Assembly (NCBI GenBank): GCA_036924085.1
Contig: JAVGWX010000009.1
Location: 65,225,936-65,289,935 of the forward strand
DNA from: Ariolimax columbianus
Taxonomy: Eukaryota > Mollusca > Gastropoda > Stylommatophora > Arionidae
Reading direction: 5' to 3'
Length of the DNA: 64,000 nt
Positions within the stretch are counted from its first letter, which is position 1, and each line of letters starts with the position of its first letter. The notes under the pieces were generated by a model, which was given only the letters and a program-made list of their open reading frames with translations, made no database searches and was not told the origin of the DNA. A program made the translations under genes and the position numbers. This document shows positions 10,505 through 21,297 of the stretch, piece after piece.

Positions 10505-10715
10505 GTTATTTGTACCTTTACCCAGGTAGTTTGTTAAGAGCAGCTATAGATGGCGCCTAACTAGCTGCGGGTCTACTTAGTTCTAGTGTTTGAGACCATT
10601 AAGATGGACTCGCACATCGGTTGAACCACCTTCCAAGACACTGGTTGTATACATACTCTGTAGAGTCTTCTAACTCAGTATAAATACGTTAATTTAAGTT
10701 AAGGCGCACAATCAA
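10505..10715 (+). mobile_element. SINE F5 with CR1-like LINE tail, copy a
   Basis: The head runs from CCCAGGTAGTTTGTTAAG through ATGGCGCCTAACTAGCTGCG to GACTCGCACATCGGTT. The tail is CACTGGTTGTATACATACTC, then TAGAGTCTTCTAA, then TTAATTTAAGTTAA. The tail equals the 3' UTR of the CR1-like LINE at 53905-54415 (reverse complement). Other copies are at 40015-40212 and, with a different tail, at 16418-16690. Confidence 0.8.
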
Positions 10716-11597
10716 CCGATATACATCCAATTTTGTTTTCTTACTTTTTTCTCTGTTGGTATCATGGACAATTTTCCCAGTTTGCTACCTTTCGTGCGAC
10801 TCACTCTTCATATTGTCCGTCACCGTTCCAGGATATTTGAATTAGCCGACCTGTTCCAGTGGCTGTTTTGCTAGAGTTATGTGATGTTTATATCCCTCTC
10901 TCGCGATCACCATGGTAACACACCTGATACCAGAAGATATCAATGAAGTGTTACGAACTCGATACAATAACATTAAAAAAAACCAACAGACACCAACCGG
11001 TAAGTTAACTCTTACTACATACTTTCAGTGTGCCAGTGGCCATATTCATGTCCCTGTCACACACAGAGTACTCCAGGAAACCGCTCTGTCAATTCACTTG
11101 GTTGCCATAGTTACGCAACATAACTCCATCATTAACCCTTTTACGCCCATGCCTTGAAACAATAAATATACATTCAGCAGAGAAGCGAAATACCTCTTTC
11201 TCTGTCATACACATACCATTTCTTTACCAAAGAGATTTCAGTGTTATTCTAACAAAATCAAACTGAAAGACAGCATTAGATAGAAAAATGGTGACAGTTT
11301 TCTAAAGCGTGGATTGCATTTGTTAGCGTGTAAATGGGTTAATCTAAAAAGCCATCTCGTGACCTCAGCTAGTAATGCTCTGTTATGTGATACATTTTCT
11401 CTGTACTTAATTCTATCTTCTTCTAATGAATGGATGTCCTGCCAGAACAGCGGTCTTCAGCCATTTTAGAATCATGTCTCAGTTTATTGATATTTTTTCC
11501 AGTCCCATCAGTATGTGTTTCTGTCGGCCATCTGTGGATACACGATCTACGTTATCTTTCTTCATCACACACGAGGGGGAGATGAGAATAACTTCTG
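10716..11597. other. no recognisable feature
   Basis: AT-rich sequence. A short ORF at 10912-11157 has no family resemblance and no splice context. Nothing else is supportable. Confidence 0.5.
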
Positions 11598-13305
11598 GTC
11601 AGGCAAAACATACTGATCGGACATGTTGGTTAGGGTCAGGCAAAACATACTGATCGGACATGTTGGTTAGGGTCAGGCAAAACATACTGATCGGACATGT
11701 TAGTCAGGGTTAGGCAAAACATACTGATCGGACATGTTAGTCAGGGTTAGGCAAAACATACTGATCGGACATGTTGGTTAGGGTCAGGCAAAACATACTG
11801 ATCGGACATGTTGGTCAGGGTTAGGCAAAACATACTGATCGGACATGTTAGTCAGGGTTAGGCAAAACATACTGATCGGACATGTTGGTTAGGGTCAGGC
11901 AAAACATACTGATCGGACATGTTAGTCAGGGTCAGGCAAAACATACTGATCGGACATGTTAGTCAGGGTTAGGCAAAACATACTGATCGGACATGTTGGT
12001 TAGGGTCAGGCAAAACATACTGATCGGACATGTTGGTTAGGGTCAGGCAAAACATACTGATCGGACATGTTGGTTAGGGTCAGGCAAAACATACTGATCG
12101 GACATGTTGGTTAGGGTCAGGCAAAACATACTGATCGGACATGTTGGTTAGGGTCAGGCAAAACATACTGATCGGACATGTTGGTTAGGGTCAGGCAAAA
12201 CATACTGATCGGACATGTTGGTTAGGGTCAGGCAAAACATACTGATCGGACATGTTGGTTAGGGTCAGGCAAAACATACTGATCGGACATGTTGGTTAGG
12301 GTCAGGCAAAACATACTGATCGGACATGTTGGTTAGGGTCAGGCAAAACATACTGATCGGACATGTTGGTTAGGGTCAGGCAAAACATACTGATCGGACA
12401 TGTTGGTTAGGGTCAGGCAAAACATACTGATCGGACATGTTGGTTAGGGTCAGGCAAAACATACTGATCGGACATGTTGGTTAGGGTCAGGCAAAACATA
12501 CTGATCGGACATGTTGGTTAGGGTCAGGCAAAACATACTGATCGGACATGTTGGTTAGGGTCAGGCAAAACATACTGATCGGACATGTTGGTTAGGGTCA
12601 GGCAAAACATACTGATCGGACATGTTGGTTAGGGTCAGGCAAAACATAGTGATCGGACATGTTGGTTAGGGTCAGGCAAAACATACTGATCGGACATGTT
12701 GGTTAGGGTCAGGCAAAACATACTGATCGGACATGTTAGTCAGGGTCAGGCAAAACATACTGATCGGACATGTTAGTCAGGGTCAGGCAAAACATACTGA
12801 TCGGACATGTTAGTCAGGGTCAGGCAAAACATACTGATCGGACATGTTAGTCAGGGTCAGGCAAAACATACTGATCGGACATGTTAGTCAGGGTCAGGCA
12901 AAACATACTGATCGGACATGTTAGTTAGGGTCAGCCAAAACATACTGATTAGACATGTTAGTTAGGGTCAGCCAAAACATACTGATTAGACATGTTAGTT
13001 AGGGTCAGGCAAAACATACTGATGGGACATGTTAGTCAGGGTCAGGTAAAACGAACTCGCCAAAAACTCACTTCCAAGCAGCTCTCCCTGGAAACCGGTT
13101 GTTCTTCTTGGCAGCCTGTCTGGCGAGGTGGGGTATCGATGTGATCCCCGTAGTAGTGAGTGATACACTGATGAAACCAAGCATAGCACACCCCCCTGAA
13201 GGAACCGAATCATCCTTCATCAGCACCCACGGTATGTGAGGAAAGCTACGATAGCGCTTTTCCGAGCGCACACAAGAGTAAACTTACTCACTGTGGGCAT
13301 TCATA
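11570..13305 (-). mobile_element. F4 element, copy c, with giant minisatellite
   Basis: On minus the body lies at 13305-13061 (it contains the reverse complement of GATCCCCGTAGTAGTGAG and AAGCATAGCACACC). The 37-bp array follows, then the end motif CCTGACCAGAAGTTATTCTC at about 11600. It has the same layout as the other F4 copies but with about 39 units instead of 1-14. No clear AAC tail remains at 13305. Confidence 0.85.
11598..13060. repeat. 37-bp minisatellite, 39 units in exact register
   Basis: The unit is GTCAGGCAAAACATACTGAT then CGGACATGTTGGTTAGG. The distance from the first to the last unit start (11598 to 13041) is exactly 39 x 37. Two unit types alternate in blocks (GGTTAGGG versus AGTCAGGG), and the middle is a homogeneous run of about twenty GGTTAGGG units. 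Confidence 0.97.
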
Positions 13306-13356
13306 ACATCTCACACGAAAAATATTTTCTAAACCTTTCTCGAACACTCAGAAGGA

Positions 13357-13778
13357 TACCCCACACTCGACGGGCTGTCTTCACACTCAGCGGGCTGTCT
13401 CCACACTCGGCGGGCTGTCTCCATACTCAGCGGGCTGTCTCCATACTCAGCGAGCTGTCTCCACACTCAGCGAGCTGTCTCCACACTCAGCGAGCTGTCT
13501 CCACACTCAGCGAGCTGTCTCCACACTCAGCGAGCTGTCTCCACACTTAGCGAGCTGTCTCCAAACTCAGCGGGCTGTCTCCACATTCAGCGGGCTGTCT
13601 CCACACCCAGCGGGCTGTCTCCACACTCAGCGAGCTGTCTCCACACTCAGCGGGCTGTCTCCACACTCAGCGAGCTGTCTCCAAACTCAGCGGGCTGTCT
13701 CCACACTCAGCGATCTGTCTCCACACTCAGCGAGCTGTCTCCACACTCAGCGAGCTGTCTCCACACTCAGCGAGCTGT
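13357..13778. repeat. 20-bp minisatellite, about 21 units
   Basis: The unit is CTCCACACTCAGCGAGCTGT, with GGGCTGT variants. It begins right after the F4 copy c body and ends in unique DNA. Confidence 0.95.
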
Positions 13779-14078
13779 TCGCCTGTGAATGTAACGGAGT
13801 CGGTTCTGCTCTTACATAGGTAGATGACACTGTGTGTCGTCCTTGACACCATTGTCTTCATATACCAGGTGCAGGGACGAGGAAACTGTGGCCTCAATGC
13901 CACTGAGTGCCAATGACTCAACGTTGTTTTGCAGCAGAAGTCAATATATTTTTTATAAAAATGTTTCAGAAGACGGCGTAGATTAATGATGTAATGACAC
14001 GGATCACAACCCGAGGGTGTTGGATTCGTTGCCCAATCACAGCGCCAGTCGTTACCCCGGAGAAGCAAACCCTTACAT

Positions 14079-14558
14079 CCTTCTTCCTCTTTCGTTCGCT
14101 TTAAAATATTGTCTATATCTGCAATATTGTCTCTTGTATAAACTTGACTTTAAAATATTGTCTATATCTGCAATGTTGTCTCTTGTATAAACTTGACTTT
14201 AAAATATTGTCTATATCTGCAATGTTGTCTCTTGTATAAACTTGACTTTAAAATATTGTCTATATCTGCAATGTTGTCTCTTGTATAAACTTGACTTTAA
14301 AATATTGTCTATATCTGCAATGTTGTCTCTTGTATAAACTTGACTTTAAAATATTGTCTATATCTGCAATGTTGTCTCTTGTATAAACTTCACTGTCTTT
14401 TGTAGTTCACATACAGGTCCATAAAGTTTCTCTTCTAGTGTTGTGTCTATGGGCCAGTGAGATTTTCTCTGTATATCATATTCGGGGCAGTTTTGCAGTA
14501 TGTGCTCTGCTGTCTGGGGCTCCTGTCCGCATGTACACATGGCTGTGTTGCCAATCTT
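14079..14558 (-). mobile_element. RNase-H-type LINE 3' end inserted in SINE F1
   Basis: The minus strand encodes the C-terminal Cys-His motif (CTCGQEPQTAEHILQNCPEY) followed by about 45 residues to a stop at 14358. A 3' UTR then consists of about six 49-bp tandem units (14097-14390). It is 5'-truncated, leaving only about 60 codons. The 9-bp TSD is described under the host SINE. Confidence 0.85.
14097..14390. repeat. 49-bp tandem repeat in a LINE 3' UTR
   Basis: Six units of TTTAAAATATTGTCTATATC, then TGCAATGTTGTCTC, then TTGTATAAACTTGAC, nearly identical. They sit inside the inserted LINE, so they were either carried in or expanded after insertion. Confidence 0.9.
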
Positions 14559-14690
14559 AAACCCTTATATAAAATTCACGCTGAAGTCGGATGCACTGGG
14601 TCGACAGACACAAAATAAAAACTTAATGCAACGCACATCGCCTTAGGGGAGACAGAAATAAGGTGAACGCCTCCCACCCCCCAAAAAAAA

Positions 14691-15329
14691 TTGTGTGTTT
14701 TTGTTCGTCTTTTATTATTTTAATTTGTATCTTAAAATGAACATATTAATAATAGGCTAGAATAAAATAAGGTTCAATGAAATATTTCTCCTGGACTGAA
14801 GGCAACAATAAAACATTAAATGAGTCACAGGGCATGTTTTGATAGCTGGTATACTCATAATTAAGTTATACCTCAGTGCTAGAATGTACTGTAACTTGTC
14901 CACCTGACCGGCACCACTGCAGCACCAGTTAGATTTGTACAAATGAATGTGCATATTGAAGTGCATCTAATTGTGGGGTCTTATTAAGTTTCATTTCCGT
15001 CAATTCAAATGCCGTCTCCGCAACAAAGGGTTGATTGTTATGCACCTCCAATATCCTACGTCTCTTGTCTTACCGGTACACTCAGCCAGACTGGCATAAG
15101 TCCATCTGTTGATGCTGATCTCCCACTTACATCGCTGTCCGCCTACCTTCAACCTTTCCCTCCAGTATTGTTTTCAATAAAGCATCGTATCTTTTTATAT
15201 AACCAAAATATTTGACTTGCTTAATTGTAATGGCTGTTAATAGTTAATACTATCAAGAAGCGCAGAAGGGCTAGAGCAGTTACTTTCAGCCGTTAATGGA
15301 CATAGTAAAGATCAAAATTAGTTCATAAA
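14691..15329. other. no recognisable feature
   Basis: AT-rich DNA without a supported gene or family match. Confidence 0.5.
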
Positions 15330-16013
15330 CATAAACAAAACAAAGATAATGACCACCGATAAAACACAATGTCAGCATAAATTTACAGTGGGTGGTGAGG
15401 AAATAGATCAGGTAACACATTTTGAATATCTGGGCTCCAGAATCGACACAAATGGTGACTGCTCGAAAGAAATCAGAAGAAGACTAGCTATGGCAATGCA
15501 GAGACTGAACAGCCTGAAGAAATTATGGCAGGGCACCAACAAAACGATAAAAGTAAAAGTCTTGAGAGCCTGTGTTTTTCCTGTGGCAGCTTATGGTTGT
15601 GAAGCATGGACGATTACCAAAACTTCTAGACAAAGAATCGAATCCTTCGAGTCAAAATGTTACAGAAAGATCCACATAATACCCTGGACAGAGAAAAGAA
15701 CAAATGTAGACATTCGGCAAGAGTTCAGCATAGAGGAGAACTGGTTTATCAATTCCATTTTGGCTAGAAAATGCAAATACTTTGGTCACATCAAGAGACA
15801 CAACGGTCTTGAGAGGACGGTGATGGAAGGTATGGTGCCAGGCAAAAGAGGAAGGGATAGACCAAGAAGACGATGGCACCAAGATATCCAGGAGTGCCTG
15901 AGTATGACAGTGGCGGAGGCTGGTGTTTTGGCAAGGGAACGAGTTTTTTTCCAGACAGACTGTGATGGGAGCAACGTTCTACAAATGACATGCTACATGA
16001 TGATGATGATATT
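15330..16013 (+). mobile_element. RTE-like LINE, 5'-truncated, best-preserved copy
   Basis: This is the 3' part of an endonuclease-reverse transcriptase ORF, open from 15349 to 16050. It ends in (ATG)n at 15997-16008, a tail type known for RTE-clade LINEs. It is the reference for the decayed copies at 10058, 34377 and 36239. No target duplication was identified. The open frame suggests a relatively recent insertion, but the polymerase core is missing. Confidence 0.85.
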
Positions 16014-16050
16014 AATAGTTCTCTACGCATGCCTACTCTCGTCAGGATAA
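15349..16050 (+). pseudogene. C-terminal part of RTE-like reverse transcriptase
   Basis: The 233 codons include HFEYLGSRIDTNGDC (post-palm 'YLGS' motif), AYGCEAWT ('YGCETW' motif), ESKCYRKI, YFGHIKRHNGLER and GKRGRDRPRRRW. All are typical of the thumb and C-terminal region of RTE-clade enzymes. The catalytic YADD box lies upstream and is absent, so this cannot be an active polymerase. The last 20 or so codons read through the ATG tail. Confidence 0.85.
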
Positions 16051-16417
16051 TTTCCACGAAATGTTACATCTTCTTTTATTTAACCACATTTCTGGGAGCT
16101 CTAATTTTGTTTTCAAACTGTTTGTTTAGAATACATGTTTCTGCACCGTATAAACATATTGAATGTTGAGTATTAACTGTTTAGCTAACTTAATGCGACA
16201 TTCCAGCATGACAAGATCCCCCACTTCTGTACCAGCGACTCTTCTCGTTTCTCTCTGTGCTCGCGGAAACCACCCCAGACAGAAAATGGATTTATAAACA
16301 CTAAGCAGATCATACAAATGGTCTACCGAGTATTTGTGTATGACAAGGACAAGAATAACACCACTGCCTCACATAGAGCATGTTGTAAGTGGCGACATGG
16401 CATACCACCGGTTATGG

Positions 16418-16690
16418 TTAGGTGGTTTGTTTAGAGCAGCATAGATGGCGCGTAACAGGCTTCGGGTCTACTTTCTCTAGTGTTTGAGTCTCTTAAGATG
16501 AACTCGCATATCGGTTAACCACCCTCCGTAGGCGCTTGTCCTATCGCAGCGGAGTGCTAAGCTACTCAAGCCTAGCCCGCTCAGCAGGAAATCATTCTCC
16601 CGGCTATATCTATATCATACCAGAGCTGGGTCCTGCACAGGGGCATCTGTCTCTGTAGAAGTACAGGCCGACAAATACCAAGACTAAGAC
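16418..16690 (+). mobile_element. SINE F5 head with a different 3' tail
   Basis: The head matches F5 (GGTGGTTTGTTTAGAGCAGC, ATAGATGGCGCGTAACAGG, GAACTCGCATATCGGTTAAC). After about 16508 it diverges completely and ends in CCAAGACTAAGACTAAG, an ACTAAG-type tail. So the same head is joined to a tail other than the CR1-like one. Confidence 0.65.
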
Positions 16691-17141
16691 TAAGATCATA
16701 CGTTTTCAGTTTGGTAATTTCTTGTTTATCTCATTACCTCTACATGTGCCAGTATAACTGTGTGCTAATCCATAAAGAATGAGAATTGACTATGGTTGCC
16801 TGTGGCCTTGAGGCCCAGTGTTGCCGTCGCTACCACCTTTCACTGGTAGAGCGCTCATCCCTACCACAGCTGCGAGACAAAGAGTTCGCCTGACGCTTTG
16901 TCTCAAGTTGATCTCTTCACAGCGCAATGTATCCCTTAATTGTGCCGGAGAAGGCAATGCTATCACTCTACTTTTCCCGGGGGGCCATCCGTCTTGGAGA
17001 GCATGCTCCGCTGTTTGTATACGTCTCTACGCTGGAAAGGTTAACTTGTCTACACGAGTTATATTTGTGTAAACATCAAGTATTGTTGTGTGTGGTTTGG
17101 AAATGTATGTGTCTGAGCGGCAGTTCAGTCGATTGGCTGTT
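16691..17141. other. unassigned; weak tRNA-like patch at 16840
   Basis: TGGTAGAGCGCTCATCCCTAC near 16844 looks like a tRNA A-box region, but no convincing B box follows. Nothing else is recognised. Confidence 0.3.
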
Positions 17142-17840
17142 TGGCTATGCAAATGGGTGGCCACGAGTTGACGCCCCCATTACGTCAGCTGATTGGCTCT
17201 GTAACGGGTGGCACGAGTTGACGCCCCCATTACGTCAGCTGATTGGCTCTGTAATGGGTGGCACGAGTTGACGCCCCCATTACGTCAGCTAATTGGCTCT
17301 GTAATGGGTGGCACGAGTTGACGCCCCGATTACGTCAGCTGATTGGCTCTGTAATGGGTGGCACGAGTTGACGCCCCGATTACGTCAGCTGATTGGCTCT
17401 GTAATGGGTGGCCACGAGTTGACGCCCCCATTACGTCAGCTGATTGGCTTTGTAATGGGTGGCCACGAGTTGACGCCCCCATTACGTCAGCTGATTGGCT
17501 CTGTAATGGGTGGCACGAGTTGACGCCCCCATTACGTCAGCTAATTGGCTCTGTAATGGGTGGCACGAGTTGACGCCCCCATTACGTCAGCTGATTGGCT
17601 CTGTAATGGGTGGCACGAGTTGACGCCCCCATTACGTCAGCTAATTGGCTCTGTAATGGGTGGCACGAGTTGACGCCCCGATTACGTCAGCTGATTGGCT
17701 CTGTAATGGGTGGCCACGAGTTGACGCCCCCATTACGTCAGCTGATTGGCTTTGTAATGGGTGGCCACGAGTTGACGCCCCCATTACGTCAGCTGATTGG
17801 CTCTGTAATGGGTGGCCACGAGTTGACGCCCCCCATTTCT
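17142..17840. repeat. 50-bp minisatellite, about 14 units
   Basis: The unit is GGTGGCACGAGTTGACGCC, then CCCATTACGTCAGCTGATTG, then GCTCTGTAATG. Each unit carries TTACGTCA (CRE/ATF-like), CAGCTG (E box) and ATTGG (inverted CCAAT) within 20 bases. A block of about five units is itself duplicated (the AATTGGCT and CACGAGTT variants recur in the same order). Confidence 0.95.
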
Positions 17841-18333
17841 AATTCTGTCCACGTCTTCCTGGTCGCTCTCATGTTTGTCCTAATATCTCTTGAGATCTAA
17901 CTCTACTTCACTTACCTTGCTAATTCCACAGCAGAAATTGTCTGGTAATTCTACCCTCTGTTTTCCGTAATGTGTATTCTAACCAACGCCAGCTCTTTCT
18001 CATTACATCAAGCTCTACTGACATCTGCGCTGTACTTTCCCACAGTTACATATAACTGACTTTATCATACCATTTTAATCCCTCTATTCAGCGCAGTCCC
18101 TCATTTGCGAAAGTTGAATCGATTTCTTTGTGATTTTCGTTGATCTCCGCCTTAAAAATCTATACAATAGCAAGTACTTTATGTTATACTTGAAGATCTG
18201 TATTTTTTGGTGGAATTAATTTTCTTTGCTTTCCATAAATCCCTTAAAGCACGACAGCTCATTTCACCATTTGTATTCTTAATGTTATATCTCCATGTGT
18301 ACCTCCTATTTTGTTTATATTGCTACCAAGATA
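17841..18333. other. no recognisable feature
   Basis: AT-rich DNA between the 50-bp array and the mariner left end. Confidence 0.5.
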
Positions 18334-19213
18334 ACGAGGGGCGTTCAAGTCAAACCGAAACTTTAAAACAAAAACAAACTATTTTTTGTCAAGTAGTCAA
18401 ATTGTCATTACTTTAAAAAAATAAAAATCTCCTGCAACGTTTATACACTTATCTCAGCATTAAAGTAATTCTTGAAAAACTTCAGCTTAGAAAGATATGT
18501 CAGTATGTCTGAACCAATGCAGGACAGCCTGTTTCACCTCGTCATCATTGCTGAAATGCTGACCTCCCAGGGATTATTTTAGGGGTCCAAACAGGTGAAA
18601 ATCGCTGGGAGCGAGGTCTCACTGTAAGATGGATGTGGTAATACCTCCCAGTCGAGTTGCTGCAGATGTCACATAGTGCGGTGACGCGTGTGAGGTCAGG
18701 CGTTATCTTGCAGGAGCAGGTCGCCAAGACCGTTTTTTCGGACTTATCTAAAACGTTAACACCTTTTAAACGCTTTACTGCGGCTGAGCGTCTTATCACC
18801 GTATTGTGTTTTCAGTGTTCAGAAAATTTCCACAGCTTTCACGCCTTCTTCCACAAGACATTTGACCACGAAACGATGTTCCTTGAAAAAACTAACAGTG
18901 TTGTTCGCCATTTTTATTTATCTGTCAAGTGGGCCATCTTCTTCTTCTTCATCGTACGTAGTCAGACATCAACCTTTATTTTTTCGAAAAAAGCAGCGGT
19001 CATCCTGAGGCTGTCGACACTGCCATAGAGCTTGTCTAGTGTTGCCACTGGTGATGGCCACATCTGCTCTCTCTGATCCTCGTATGTCGGGCAGTTTTGC
19101 AGCAAATGCTCAGCGGTCATTTTCCCGGTACCACACGGGCATTCGCCAGTGCCACCTATCTTCAATTTTTTGAATAGGTGGTACCTCAGTCTATTGTGGC
19201 CAGTGCGAAGTCT

Positions 19214-20894
19214 TCTTCTTCTTCTTCTGCGTACACAGTCAGACAGTAACCATTATTTTTTCGAAAAAAGCGGCGGTCATCCCGAGACTCTCGCCACTAC
19301 CATAGAGCTTGTCTTGCAGTTCCACTGGCAATGGCCACATCTGCTCTCTCTGATCCTCGTATGTCGGGCAGTTCTGCAGCAGATGTTCAGTGGTCATTTT
19401 ACCAGTACCGCACGGGCATTCGTCGGTACACCCTATCTTCAATTTGTTGAATAGGTGGTACCTCAGTCTATTGTGGCCAGTGCGAAGTCTGAAGACAACG
19501 ACCTGCTCTCTTCGGTTCAACTGGTAATAGGCATCGTTTTTGGTGTAACCAGTATGTTCGGTTTCCCATTTGGTCATGTACCTGGCTTTGATAAGCCGTT
19601 TTGACTCTTCGTACGTGATACTGGTATCTGTTTGTGGTAGCCTTGCACCTTCTTTTGCCAGTCTGTCTGCCTCCTCGTTGCCTTGGATGTTGCAGTGCGA
19701 CGGAACCCACTGTACCACTACCCTTTTTGGTGCGGACTGCTGGCACAGTTTGCATAGTGCTGCTCTTAAGTCATTAAGCTCAGTGTTTTTCTGGCTTTTT
19801 AGCGCTGTGACTACGGCGAGAGCATCTGTCAGCAGGACTATATGGCTCTCATTTTCACTGTGTGTTACCATTTCTTCCACTGCCGCCCTCAGTGCTTCTG
19901 CCTCCGCTCTGAAATTGCTTGTGTACTTACCAGTAGCGAATGACAGAGTTATTTTTCTGCCATTTGGTAGGTTCAGGAATGCTCCTGCCCCTCCGTTCTG
20001 TGTAGTGTTTGTTACAGAACCGTCGGTGTATGCATGGGTCCAGTCCATGCTTGGGTAGCTTTTCGTTATGAAGCTTAGGGTAGTGTCTCTCCTTTCTTTT
20101 TCAGTCTGGCAATTTTTGTTTGCAATACCTGGTATATTTACTACCACCTCTGGAAATATATCCTGCCTCCAAGTAGGTTTTCGTACAGTAGTGATGGGTT
20201 TTGGTGTTGTTAGTGCGTTTATGGGATCTTCGTGCATCTTTGCTTTGGCTATTTCTGCAAAGTTTCTCCGCTTTAGTTTCCCAGTTCCCAAATTGTTTAG
20301 TCTCTGGTACATTGGGTGGTCCGTCAGTCTTCGGAGTTTCTCTGACTGCAGCTGGGCTCTGCAGTCTCTTCTGTCGGTCATGGATTGCAGTTTTGTAATC
20401 TTTTCAAGTTCTACAATTGGCGTTGACTTCATGCCACCTGTTATAATTCTCATGGCTTGGTTTTGAAGTTTGTTAACTTTATCGAAGTTCGCCTTCGCTG
20501 CTGTTGTCCATGCCGCAATGCCATACTCGAGAACTGGTCTCACTCTTCCAGTGTACAGTTTCTTTAGTATGCCTTCGTCTGCTCCCCAGCTTGTGCCAGC
20601 AAGTTTCCTCATGATCGCCATTCTTTCTCTGGCTTTCATTCGGTTTCTCTCGATCTGACTTTTCCATGTCATGCGCCGATCAAATGTGACTCCCAGATAG
20701 GTTGGGTTGTCGTTTGGCTGCAGGATTTTGCCATTTAGGCTTAATTTGGTACTTTGGGGTTTTAATGAGAGCGAGAATATTGTGCACGTGGTTTTCTCCT
20801 CGTTTATTTTGACCAGCCATGAGTTCGCCCACTCTTCCAGCGATGTTAGGGCCGTCTGCATCCGATTTCTTGCTATGGTGAGATTCTTTTCAGA
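19214..20894 (-). mobile_element. inner RNase-H LINE, TSD 12 bp
   Basis: It is bounded by the perfect direct repeat AGTGCGAAGTCT at 19202-19213 and 20895-20906, inside the outer LINE of the same family. It begins abruptly in the RT thumb (5'-truncated) and runs to a (GAA)n tail after GTCTGACTGTGTACGCAG. It has an almost undamaged frame, and a very similar 3' end lies at 59293-59533, so this family was active recently. Confidence 0.93.
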
Positions 20895-20936
20895 AGTGCG
20901 AAGTCTGAAGACCACGACCTGCTCTCTTCTGTTCAA
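19239..20936 (-). pseudogene. LINE pol: RT thumb + RNase H + Cys-His C-terminus
   Basis: The 565-codon open frame is a chimera. The first 14 or so codons (MNRREQVVVFRLRT) belong to the outer LINE and the rest to the inner one. Order: the RT post-catalytic region (TYLGVTFDRRMTWKSQI, VRPVLEYGIAAWT), then RNase H with AYTDGSVTN (Asp), FRAEAEALRAA (Glu), LLTDALAVV (Asp) and WVPSHCNIQGNEEADRLA (His, Asp). Last come CPCGTGKMTTEHLLQNC and FFEKI at the end. The RT catalytic palm is missing. RNase H after RT points to the I/Nimb-type group rather than RTE or CR1. Confidence 0.88.
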
Positions 20937-21297
20937 CTGGTAATAGGCATCGTTTTTTGTGTAGCCAGTATGTTCGGTTTAAGTGGGCCATCTAACAGTA
21001 ATTGGACACAAGTGCCCTAACTAATGATAGTAGTTCCAGCACCCCGTAACGCATTCAAGTAGAACTAGAAAAAAGAGTTCGGCCTCTCGAATATTGTTTC
21101 ACCTCTTGTATACCAACACAATATCATTGTCTTTGGGTGCACCTATTGTCATAATCTAATATTTTGTGTGAATTCTCTGAATTTGTCCCTATTGGGGATG
21201 AGGTCTTCTGGCTTATACCATTTACATTTCAAGGAACAAAAAATGTAGATCAGTTACCTTCAACCTGGTCACTACTGCCCACAAGTAGATGATTTTG

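Larger units (their letters stand above)
13971..14690 (+). mobile_element. SINE F1, copy 2, split by a LINE insertion
   Basis: The head and 5' body lie at 13971-14078 (GACACGGATCACAACCC, a degraded B box). The remaining body lies at 14559-14690 (CTGAAGTCGGATGCACTGGG, AAATAAGGTGAACGC, then A8). The SINE word AAACCCTTA is duplicated at the split (14067-14075 and 14559-14567), as a target duplication would be. Confidence 0.88.
18940..20980 (-). mobile_element. outer RNase-H LINE insertion in mariner, TSD 13 bp
   Basis: It is bounded by the perfect direct repeat AAGTGGGCCATCT at 18927-18939 and 20981-20993. The outer LINE consists of 20980-20895 plus 19213-18940 on minus. It encodes only the end of the ORF (the RREQVVVFRLRT region, then CPCGTGKMTAEHLLQNCPTY) and ends in a GAA-rich tail. 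It is 5'-truncated to about 360 bases and was later split by a second copy. Confidence 0.9.
18334..21095 (-). mobile_element. mariner transposon, deleted, host of nested LINEs
   Basis: The left end, ACGAGGGGCGTTCAAGTCAA at 18334, follows a TA and looks like a mariner terminal repeat. On minus, 18919 downward encodes a start (MANNTVSFFKEHRFVVKCLV) and KAVEIF, then KTQYGDKTLSRSKAF. It then jumps to QDNA.PHT and DLAPSDFHLFGPLK, the mariner catalytic and C-terminal motifs. The middle of the transposase is deleted, with several frameshifts and stops. LINEs interrupt the 5' UTR at 18940-20980. The far end near 21095 (CTCTCGAATA) is only tentatively placed. Confidence 0.8.

Noticed and set aside
11598..13060. 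CRISPR-like array
   Set aside because: Repeats are contiguous with no spacers, in eukaryotic retroelement context, with no cas genes.
13041..13778. 13357-13778 array as part of F4 copy c
   Set aside because: The 20-bp unit has no resemblance to the F4 37-bp unit and lies beyond the F4 body end.
19149..20943. Several plus-strand ORFs of 60-160 codons
   Set aside because: Antisense shadows of the LINE pol region on the minus strand.
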